Assembly (NCBI GenBank): GCA_900550415.1
Contig: URSO01000056.1
Location: 1 to 14,743, forward strand
Source of the DNA: an uncultured Collinsella sp.
GTDB lineage: Bacteria > Actinomycetota > Coriobacteriia > Coriobacteriales > Coriobacteriaceae
Length of the DNA: 14,743 nucleotides
Reading direction: 5' to 3'
This document shows positions 1 through 8,600 of this stretch, piece after piece; positions within the stretch are counted from its first letter, which is position 1; the number at the start of each line of letters is the position of its first letter. The notes beneath the pieces were generated by a model. That model was not told where the DNA came from and searched no databases. It saw nothing but the letters and a program-made list of their open reading frames with translations. Made by a program: the position numbers and the translations under genes.

Positions 1-51
1 CTGCCGGGGCGCGAGGCATAGGGACTACCCACACGAACTCACGAAGGCTCT

Positions 52-89
52 AAAAAAGCCGAGGCCCCGTGTTGAGACCTCGGCTTTTT
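52..89 (-). terminator. Rho-independent terminator of the amidohydrolase gene
   Basis: Read on the minus strand, GCCGAGG and CCTCGGC form a 7-bp GC-rich stem, extendable by U-G and C-G pairs inside the loop, followed by six T residues (plus-strand A run 52-57). It lies 33 bp past the amidohydrolase stop codon. On the plus strand the same stem is followed by five T residues (85-89), so it may be bidirectional and also end a plus-strand gene coming from outside the window. Nothing else is recognisable in positions 1-51. Confidence 0.85.
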
Positions 90-122
90 GTATGCGGCAA
101 CGGAGCTGTCCCTTTGTCACGT

Positions 123-1493
123 CTACGCCACACCGTCGCGGGCCAGCTCCTCGGCCAGCGCCTCGGCCGGCATGGCCATAATCGCGTCGAGCTCGGCGTC
201 CACCTCGGGAATACGCTTCACCTTGAGCTTGCGTACCAGATCACCGCGACACATCACATGTATCGGCTCACGCAGAGCGCACAGGTCATCGAGCGGATTC
301 TTACGCGTCACCAGGATATCGGCGGCCTTGCCGCACTCGATTGTGCCGGTCTCGCCGCCCAGCCCCAGCAGCTCGGCATTGACTTGCGTAGCCGTATGCA
401 GCGCGAAGGCGTTGCTCACGCCCACGCACTTGGCAAAATAGACCACCTCACGCCACATGTCGTACTGCGTCACGAACGGGCAGCTCGAGTCCGTGCCCAG
501 GCCCACCTTAACGCCAGCCTCCAGTGCGGCACGGGCGCTCTCGATGATGCCCGAGCACACGATGTCGCCGTTCTTCTTTTGCGTGTCAGTCGAATGGGTC
601 TTCTCCGGATCGAGCAATACAAACGGCAGCGCTGGGCTGATAGTGCAGGTAACGCTGGGCGCACGTCCCTCGAGCTGCGTGCCCGCGGCGCCACGGTACA
701 GCTCCAGAATCTCGGGCGTCATCGGGGCACCGTGCTCGATCGTGTCGACCCCGGCCTCAAGCGCGGCCTTCACGCCCTCGGTGCTCTCGACATGAGCCAT
801 AACCGGCAGGCCCACCTCGTGCGCCGCCTTGCACGCCGCCGCGGCAACCTCCACCGGCATACGCAGCACGCCCGGCTCGCCCACCTCGGTCGCATCGAAC
901 ACACCGCCCGTTACGAACAGCTTAATGACGTCGGCGCCGCGCGCATACAGGTCTCGCACCTGCTCGGCTGCCTCGACGGGGCTGTTGGCCACCTGGGCGA
1001 ACAAGCCCGCACCATGGCCGCCCGGCACCGTGACGCCCGTTCCCGGCGCTACCAGACGCGGACCCTGATACTTACCGGCGTCGATAGCGTCGCGCACGGC
1101 GATGTCGGCAAACAGCGGGTCGCCCGCGCCGCGCACCGTGGTCACGCCGCTTGCCAGCTGCTGCTGGGCACTGCCCTTGAGGATGCGGCGGACGATGGCA
1201 CGCCCCACGGGATTATCGAGCTTCTTCATCAGCGCTCCCGCATCGCCGGCCGAGACAGGCTTGCCCGAGCCGCACAGGTGCACGTGCATATTGATGAGAC
1301 CGGGCATGAGATACGCACCGCCCAGGTCGATAACCTCGGCACCCGCGGGCGCCTGCGCCACAGCACTCGGCCCCATCCAGGTGATGACGCCGCGCTCAAC
1401 AGTCACGGCCATATCGGGTTGCGGCTCCATATGCTCCGAACCATCCAGAATGGTCGCATTGATAAACAACGTGGAACGATCGGCAGATGCCAT
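123..1493 (-). CDS. Metal-dependent amidohydrolase (imidazolonepropionase/prolidase-like)
   Basis: A 456-residue protein of the amidohydrolase superfamily, probably a cytoplasmic hydrolase of cyclic amides or Xaa-Pro-like dipeptides; the substrate cannot be read from the sequence. The N-terminal composite beta domain ends in GGAYLMPGLINMHVH. Expected binuclear metal ligands are visible: H70 and H72 (HVH), K191 in VIKLF (candidate carboxylated lysine), H234 (VMAH), H254 (TIEHG) and D335 (GLGTDSS). The C-terminal GTIECGKAADILV segment is the usual family return to the small domain. The ATG at 1493 is chosen because GGGAGGAG lies just upstream. The frame stays open to 1622, but that extension is low-complexity and has no comparable ribosome binding site. 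A GATAAT-like -10 sits at 1533-1538 without a clear -35. No signal peptide is seen. The gene appears monocistronic, ending in the terminator at 52-89. Confidence 0.9.
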   Translation of the reverse strand: MASADRSTLFINATILDGSEHMEPQPDMAVTVERGVITWMGPSAVAQAPAGAEVIDLGGAYLMPGLINMHVHLCGSGKPVSAGDAGALMKKLDNPVGRAIVRRILKGSAQQQLASGVTTVRGAGDPLFADIAVRDAIDAGKYQGPRLVAPGTGVTVPGGHGAGLFAQVANSPVEAAEQVRDLYARGADVIKLFVTGGVFDATEVGEPGVLRMPVEVAAAACKAAHEVGLPVMAHVESTEGVKAALEAGVDTIEHGAPMTPEILELYRGAAGTQLEGRAPSVTCTISPALPFVLLDPEKTHSTDTQKKNGDIVCSGIIESARAALEAGVKVGLGTDSSCPFVTQYDMWREVVYFAKCVGVSNAFALHTATQVNAELLGLGGETGTIECGKAADILVTRKNPLDDLCALREPIHVMCRGDLVRKLKVKRIPEVDAELDAIMAMPAEALAEELARDGVA

Positions 1494-1641
1494 ATCGAGC
1501 TCCTCCCTCACGATTAACTTGAACATTTGTCCATTATCACCTAGTCCCGCTGGATTGCTGCAGACGCATCGGTTAACGGAAGGAAGAGAGGATGTGGGGG
1601 ACGGAATACGTTGCAGTCCCATCCCAGCGGCACTAGGGAAA

Positions 1642-1700
1642 TCTCTCGATCTATAACAGGTACAGGGTTATTGGGCCCCCTGATGTTACAGATCGAGACA
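1642..1700 (+). repeat. 59-bp palindromic element, unit 1
   Basis: The left arm at 1642-1658 matches the family consensus TGTCTCGATCTGTAACA at 15 of 17 positions. The right arm at 1684-1700 is TGTTACAGATCGAGACA, the exact reverse complement of the consensus. The loop is 25 bp (1659-1683) and has a degenerate core. It lies between the start of the amidohydrolase gene and the end of the nuclease gene. No T tract follows on either strand, so it is not a standard terminator. Confidence 0.85.
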
Positions 1701-1722
1701 TTCGGTCGACGTTTCACCGGCT

Positions 1723-1781
1723 TGTCTCGATCTGTAACAATTACGAGCTCAAACAACCTCTAAACGTTACAGATCGAGACA
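1723..1781 (+). repeat. 59-bp palindromic element, unit 2
   Basis: The left arm at 1723-1739 equals the consensus TGTCTCGATCTGTAACA. The right arm at 1765-1781 differs only in its outermost loop-side base. One extra T-A pair outside (1722/1782) gives a perfect 17-bp stem from 1722-1738 with 1766-1782. The loop is 25 bp and shares little with the core of other units. The unit follows unit 1 after 22 bp and ends 7 bp before the stop codon of the nuclease gene. Confidence 0.9.
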
Positions 1782-1788
1782 AAACCTC

Positions 1789-2859
1789 TCAGCGCCCATA
1801 CCACTGGCATCTCCACTCCTCAGCCAATTCAACCTGCCGAGGAATACCCGCCAGCCTCATTTTCTCGACTAGCTTCCCCGGGTCTTTGAGTTCGTTAAAC
1901 GTAAACCGAAGCACCTTATGCCCGAGCATTGTCAGATGAGATTCCCGCTGACGCTCTGCCACGAATGGGTCAACCGACTCCCGACCCTCGCCGCTCTGCA
2001 AGGTGTACTTCCCCTTTCCGTCGAGCTCGCCGATGACACACGTCCCGTCCTCGAGCCGCCAAAAATAGTCGACGCGAAACACCTGGCTCGGATCGAGCGG
2101 GTCGCGAAACTCCACCTGCAGCTCCGGAACCGGAAAGCCGTACGCAATAAAGAATGCTCGGAACCGAGACTCGCCGCCGTTTTCAGACAGCCCGTCCGCA
2201 TACGACGCAATCACCTGTGCCCTGCGATACCCTCGCCTGCCCTCGCAATCGGCGCGGAGGCGCTCGCACAAATCCCCACGTGATACGCCTTTCGCCCGCA
2301 GTGCAGAATCGGCAATCGCCAACCCATAGGAGAACGGCGCACGCAGTAGGCAATCCTCCACCGTGCGCCAAAACGACGTCACCCGCACGCCATCAACATG
2401 CTCGAGTGCGCCCGCCATCTGCGGACGCAACAACCTGCACCCGCCGCTCAACGTCACCGAACAACCCGTCTTAACAAGAAAACGCGACCCAAGCAGATCA
2501 TTCGGCACCTCCAGACCCCACAAAAGCGCCGCGTCATAGCCCCAAAACGCCCAATCGGGATGAAACTCTGCAAGCCCTTTGATGGTACGCAGCGTTCGCT
2601 CCGCCGGCGTCAGCACACCCCAATCATGTTGAAAGCAGAACAAATACGGCTCGGGTTCCGCGATATCGTCGGTTCCAACATGACGCCGCAGCCACATGAG
2701 CTCGGCATTGTCATGCGTTGTGAGCAGCGCACCTTGCTCGGTCGCCTCCGTGAGTCGCGCGAGCATCCTATTCCGCGCCAACGTGTTGCGAGTCGTATGC
2801 TTGTGCTTGAAAACGGTATTAGACACTTCCATCACCACCACATCGGACAAATGGACCAT
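1789..2859 (-). CDS. AbiEi-like/DUF559 PD-(D/E)XK nuclease-fold protein
   Basis: A 356-residue protein. The N-terminal and middle part resembles actinobacterial proteins annotated as type IV toxin-antitoxin AbiEi-family antitoxin-domain proteins: WGYDAALLWGL, then VDGVRVTSFWRTVEDCL and ADSALRAKGV near residues 105-195. The C-terminal third (about 228-325) has the DUF559/Vsr-like nuclease pattern: E230 in GESRFR, D264 in RVDYFW, then E278-L-D280-G-K282 and KY, E302 in AERQRE, and LGHKVLRFTF. All expected acidic and lysine positions are present, so it may be an active DNA nuclease; target and partner are unknown. The ATG at 2859 is preferred, with GGAGG 11 bp upstream; a TTG at 2883 and a GTG at 2877 are alternatives. 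No toxin partner lies next to it. It is isolated between paired palindromic repeats and looks less GC-rich than its neighbours. No clean promoter is seen; any promoter must lie in or across units 3 and 4. Confidence 0.8.
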   Translation of the reverse strand: MVHLSDVVVMEVSNTVFKHKHTTRNTLARNRMLARLTEATEQGALLTTHDNAELMWLRRHVGTDDIAEPEPYLFCFQHDWGVLTPAERTLRTIKGLAEFHPDWAFWGYDAALLWGLEVPNDLLGSRFLVKTGCSVTLSGGCRLLRPQMAGALEHVDGVRVTSFWRTVEDCLLRAPFSYGLAIADSALRAKGVSRGDLCERLRADCEGRRGYRRAQVIASYADGLSENGGESRFRAFFIAYGFPVPELQVEFRDPLDPSQVFRVDYFWRLEDGTCVIGELDGKGKYTLQSGEGRESVDPFVAERQRESHLTMLGHKVLRFTFNELKDPGKLVEKMRLAGIPRQVELAEEWRCQWYGR

Positions 2860-2884
2860 CGTCACCGTTGCCTCCACCGACAAA

Positions 2885-2943
2885 CGTCTTGATCTGTACC
2901 AGTAAGACGTTCTCCAGGCCCCTAAACGTTACAGATTTAGACA
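2885..2943 (+). repeat. 59-bp palindromic element, unit 3 (degenerate)
   Basis: The left arm at 2885-2901 matches the consensus at 14 of 17 positions and the right arm at 2927-2943 at 14 of 17, separated by 25 bp. The two arms pair imperfectly with each other. The unit begins 25 bp upstream of the nuclease ATG and so lies in its leader or promoter. Confidence 0.75.
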
Positions 2944-2964
2944 AACCAGCGGCGCCCAAGCATT

Positions 2965-3023
2965 CGTCTCGTTCTGTAACAGGTAGACCGGTTTTTTGTC
3001 CCCAAACGTTACAGATCGAGACA
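2965..3023 (+). repeat. 59-bp palindromic element, unit 4
   Basis: The left arm at 2965-2981 differs from the consensus at two positions. The right arm at 3007-3023 differs at one. The 25-bp loop carries the conserved core GGTAGACCGGTTTT. It follows unit 3 after exactly 21 bp (80-bp period) and lies 39 bp past the stop codon of the upstream hypothetical gene. Confidence 0.88.
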
Positions 3024-3062
3024 AAAAGGCAAAAGGCAGGGCAGGCGACAACTACCCATCCC

Positions 3063-3770
3063 CTACTCCCACTCCTGCTCGTAGATATTGAGCGACTTTA
3101 CGTACCGCCCCTGGGCACCCATGATGTCGCGGACCAGACGCAAGAAAAAGCTGATGCACGAGGTGTCAAAGCCGTCCTGCAGGTCCTCGGGATGCACCGC
3201 ACCCGGCCCATCGACCGCCGTGTCGTTCAGGCGCGCGATGTCATACAAGTAGAGCTGCCCCGCCGTAAGCCAGGCATCGTCGACGCAGGCAAGGCGCACC
3301 GCAATCGCGCCGTCGTTCCAATGCTCCTTCTGCACGATATGCGGGTCGTAGACATCAAAGCGATGATCGGTGCGCGTGTCCTTCAGCACGACCATGCCGG
3401 ACGCAGGATTCTTGTCCAAAATGCCAAAGCGCGAGAAATACTGCGTGTCGCGTACCTGCTCGAGCCGCTTGAGCGAGGCAGGCGAAAGCGATGCCGGCGG
3501 CTCGTCAACATATAGCTCAAGCAGCGTTTTGCCATGGCGATAGGGGCGCTCGAAGAGCAGCCAATCGGTAAACGCCATGTTGTAGGCCATGATTTCGTTT
3601 TGAGAAGGCCCCTCGCAATAGCTGAGCCACGGGTCGACAATGACCTCGAACTGTTCGCGTGCCGGCTCCAGGAATTGAAACTTCCGCAGCATCCAAAAGT
3701 GAGCCATGTCGGCAATATCGTTGCCGACGGCTTCAGCCAGCTCTGCTCGGTCAAAAGCGTGGTCAGTCAT
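3063..3770 (-). CDS. Hypothetical protein, 235 residues
   Basis: I do not recognise this family with certainty. The ATG at 3770 is preceded by GGAGG at 5-bp spacing and the frame uses normal codons, so the gene is probably real. The protein is soluble, acidic and rich in aromatic residues, with no signal peptide, membrane segment or cysteine motif. Residues 70-100 (FTDWLLFERPYRHGKTLLEL) and the later MVVLKDTRTDHRFDVYDP resemble the core of SEC-C-associated bacterial proteins (DWLLFDRP, GKT, then DLxTG), but the C-terminal SEC-C metal motif is absent. That relation is a weak inference. It stands alone, with long intergenic spaces on both sides (353 bp to gltD, 203 bp to the nuclease). Confidence 0.75.
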   Translation of the reverse strand: MTDHAFDRAELAEAVGNDIADMAHFWMLRKFQFLEPAREQFEVIVDPWLSYCEGPSQNEIMAYNMAFTDWLLFERPYRHGKTLLELYVDEPPASLSPASLKRLEQVRDTQYFSRFGILDKNPASGMVVLKDTRTDHRFDVYDPHIVQKEHWNDGAIAVRLACVDDAWLTAGQLYLYDIARLNDTAVDGPGAVHPEDLQDGFDTSCISFFLRLVRDIMGAQGRYVKSLNIYEQEWE

Positions 3771-3870
3771 GGCATCCTCCTCAAACTGATGGACCTCAAT
3801 TTGAGCTTACGAGGAGGGTGGGCAGCCACGACCAGCGCGGGCAAAATAGGCCTCCGGCTGCAAACCAGAT

Positions 3871-3906
3871 GCTGACCAAACACTTGACGAAAAGCTTGAC
3901 CGAAAA
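3871..3906. repeat. Three imperfect tandem 12-bp repeats
   Basis: Successive 12-mers GCTGACCAAACA, CTTGACGAAAAG and CTTGACCGAAAA share the pattern C-T-GAC-AAA. They lie about 100 bp upstream of the hypothetical gene's start. They could be a multi-site binding region, or chance. Confidence 0.4.
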
Positions 3907-4086
3907 TGCGCACCGCAACAAAACCGCAGGCAAACATAGACGGCCAGCCCGCCCTTTTGAGCCAGATGCCTGCAGCCACCACAGAAACAACAGGTGACCA
4001 CAGCCCAAGAAGTCGACAAATGAACACCCGTACGTCGACAAACGAGCAAATCACTCGCAAAGAGTGTCCCCAACGACTAGACAAAA

Positions 4087-4100
4087 AATGACTAGTCATT
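4087..4100 (-). terminator. Perfect 14-bp palindrome with T run; possible weak gltBD terminator
   Basis: AATGACTAGTCATT is a perfect palindrome 23 bp past the gltD stop codon. On the minus strand it is followed by a run of T, as in a terminator, but the stem is short and AT-rich. A protein-binding site is an equal possibility. No better terminator for gltBD is visible before 3771. Confidence 0.4.
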
Positions 4101-4123
4101 GAGGACGTTCTTAAATGACTACT

Positions 4124-5605
<1,482 letters not shown>

Positions 5606-5610
5606 GGCAC

Positions 5611-8600
5611 TTACGCCTCCTTCTTGGTCGAAGCAACAGAGCTGGCGGCGGCGGGCACAGCACCCGCAGCATCGAAGCGAGCAACATCCGCGGCGCTCGC
5701 GCGACCGGTCACAATGTCAAACGCCAGCTCCTCTGCCTGCGCATGTGTCTTGCCCACGGCCTCGGCCCCAGCGACAATCGCCAGCACGCGCTCGTACTCG
5801 GTCGGAATGACCTTCACAAAGTGCTTGCTCATCGTCTCAAAGCTGTAGAGCAGCTTAATGCCGCGCGGGCTCTGCGTCGCGTCCACGTGCTCCTGGATGA
5901 GCGCACGAATCTGTGCCAGCTCGCCGGCCGTCGGGGCCTTGAGCTCAACGCTCTCGTGGTTCACGCGGGCACTGAGCGTGCCGTACTGGTCAAAGACGTA
6001 GGCCACGCCACCCGTCATGCCAGCGGCGAAGTTCTGCCCGACCTCGCCCAGGACGAGCGCCAGACCACCCGTCATGTACTCGCAGCCATGGTTGCCGCAA
6101 CCCTCGACCACCACCGTGGCACCGGAGTTGCGTACGCCAAAGCGCTGGCCTGCCAGGCCGTTAATGAAGCCGCGACCGCTCGTGGCGCCAAAGAACGCAA
6201 CGTTGCCCACGATGATGTTCTCGTCGAACTTGTAGGTCGCATGCGGGTTGGGGCGCACCGACACCTCGCCGCCCGAAAGGCCCTTGCCAAAGTAGTCGTT
6301 GGCGTCGCCGCACACGTTGAGCGTAATGCCACGCGGCAGGAACGCGCCAAAGCTCTGACCGGCCGAACCATCGCAATCGACGGTGATGGAGCCGGCGGGC
6401 AAGCCCTCGGGATGTGCCTTGGTCACCGCGTTGCCCAGGATGGTGCCCACGCAACGGTTGACGTTGGCGATATCGGCGCGGAAGCGAATCGGACGCAGGT
6501 GCGCACGGGCATCGGCCGTATAGGGCACGAACAGCGTGGAGTCGAGCGTCTTGTCGAGCTCGCTGTCCGCGGCCATCTGCGGCAGGAAGTGACGACCGTC
6601 GGCACCCGGGATATGGGCACCGAACTCGCAGGTCGCGCTCGCCAGCACGGGCGACAGATCGAGCAGGTTGGCCTTACGGTTGCCCGGGACCTCAATCTGG
6701 CGCAAGCACTCGGGATGGCCGACCATCTCGTCGACGGTGCGGAAGCCCAGGCTCGCCATGACCTCGCGCAGTTGCTCGGCAACAAAGAGCATAAAGTGCT
6801 CGACGTGTTCGGGCTTGCCGCGGAAGCCGCGACGCAGGCGGCAGTTTTGCGTGGCGATGCCGGCGGGGCAGGTATCCTGCTGGCAGTCGCGCTGCATGAG
6901 GCAGCCCATCGAGATGAGCGGCATGGTCGCAAAGCCAAACTCCTCGGCGCCCAGCAGGCAGGCGACGGCAACATCGGTGCCGTCCATGAGCTTGCCGTCG
7001 GCCTCGAGCACCACGCGCGAGCGCAGGCCGTTTTGCAGCAGCGTCTGCTGGGCCTCGGCAAGGCCAAGCTCCAGCGGCAGACCGGCGTGCCAGATCGAAT
7101 CGCGAGCAGCGGCACCCGAGCCGCCATTGTGGCCGCTGATCAAGATCTTGTCGGCAGCGCCCTTGGCCACACCGGTGGCGATGGTGCCGACGCCGGCCTC
7201 GCTGACCAGCTTGACCGACACGCGTGCGCCAGGGTTGGCGTTCTTAAGGTCAAAGATGAGCTCGGCCAGGTCTTCGATGGAGTAGATGTCGTGATGCGGC
7301 GGAGGCGAGATCAGGCCGATGCCGGGCGTAGACTGACGGACCTCGGCAATCCAGGGGTAGACCTTCTTGCCGGGCAGGTGGCCACCCTCGCCGGGCTTGG
7401 CGCCCTGGGCCATCTTGATCTGAATCTCGAAGGCGCTGCACAGGTAGCGGCTCGTCACGCCAAAGCGCGCACTTGCCACCTGCTTGATCGCGGAGTTCTT
7501 GGAATCACCGTTAGCCAGCGGGGTCTCGCGACGCGGATCCTCACCGCCCTCGCCGGAGTTGGAACGGCCGTGCAGGCGGTTCATGGCGATGGCCATGCAC
7601 TCGTGCGCCTCTTTGCTGATGGAGCCATACGACATGGCGCCGGTGTTAAAGCGGCGGACGATGTTGAGTGCGGGTTCGACCTCGTCGAGTGCCACCGGAG
7701 TGCGACCGCTGGCATCAAAGTCCAGCAGGTCGCGCAGGCGCACGGCGCGGCCGGTGCGGTGCAGGCGGGCGCTGTACTCCTTAAAGGTGTCGTAGCTGTC
7801 CTCACGGCAGGCGGTCTGCAGCAAGTAGACAGTCTGCGGATCGATGAGGTGATCCTCGCCGCCGAGCGGGCGCCACTTGGTCAGACCCAGTGTGGGCAGC
7901 TGATCGGGAGCCGGGCTCTTAAGGATAGCGAGCGCGGCGTCGTAGCGCTCGTTTTGCTCGCACTCAACGTCCTCGACACCCATACCGCCCACACGGCTCA
8001 CCGTGCCGGCGAAGTACGCGTTGACGAACTCCGGCGTAAAGCCCACGGCCTCGAAGATCTGCGCCGAATGGTAGCTCTGCACCGTGGAGATGCCCATCTT
8101 AGACATGATGGAAACGATGCCGGCGGTCGCAGCCTTGTTGTAGTTGGCGATGCCCTGCTCGACCGTCACGTCCAGGTCGCCGCGTGCCGCCAGATCGCGG
8201 ATGCACGCATGTGCGTTGTACGGATAGATGCCGCTCGCGGAGTAGCCCACCAGTGCCGCAAAGTCGTGCGGGGACACGGCGTCGCCGCACTCCACCACGA
8301 TGTCGGCAAAGGTACGCACGCCAGCGCGAATCAGGTGGTTGTGCACACAGCCCACGGCGAGCAGCGACGGCACGGGCACCTCGCCCGCAGCGGCACGATC
8401 GCTCAACACCACAATGTTCACGCCGTCGCGGACCGCAGCCTCAACGTCCTCGGCAAGCTGTTTGAGCGCAGCCTGCAGCGCGCCCTCGCCGGCATCGCGG
8501 CGGTAGACGGCACGGAAACGACGGGTCTTAAAGCCAACACGGTCGATGGCACAGATATGCTCGAACTCTTCCTCGTTGAGCAATGGGCGCTCCAAGCGCA

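Larger units (their letters stand above)
1785..3026 (-). other. Candidate nuclease cassette bounded by 23-bp direct repeats
   Basis: Positions 1762-1784 and 3004-3026 are identical over 23 bp (right arm of the palindrome plus three A on the inside and A on the outside). The 1242-bp interval after the first copy holds only the nuclease gene and palindrome units 3 and 4. Recombination between the copies would remove the nuclease and leave one repeat pair. No target-site duplication or transposase gene is visible, so calling this a mobile cassette is an inference. Confidence 0.35.
3771..4123. other. 353-bp gene-free stretch downstream of gltD
   Basis: Short open frames here are on both strands, lack supporting ribosome binding sites and look random. 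The stretch holds the leader and presumably the promoter of the hypothetical gene, three imperfect 12-bp tandem repeats (3871-3906), two copies of GTCGACAAA 23 bp apart near 4012-4043, a small CACTC/GAGTG hairpin near 4052-4066 and the palindrome at 4087-4100. No confident promoter was found. Confidence 0.6.

Noticed and set aside
69..1517. Plus-strand open frame of 482 codons
   Set aside because: Antisense shadow of the amidohydrolase gene, whose metal-binding motifs are all on the minus strand.
1494..1622. Longer N-terminus for the amidohydrolase
   Set aside because: The added residues do not fit the family, and the ATG at 1493 has a strong ribosome binding site.
1642..1781. Palindrome units as intrinsic terminators
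   Set aside because: No T run follows the stem on either strand for these units, and genes nearby (amidohydrolase, rubredoxin, tRNA) have ordinary terminators of different sequence.
1642..3023. Insertion sequence
   Set aside because: The enclosed gene is a DUF559-type nuclease, not a transposase, and no target duplication could be found at the outer edges.
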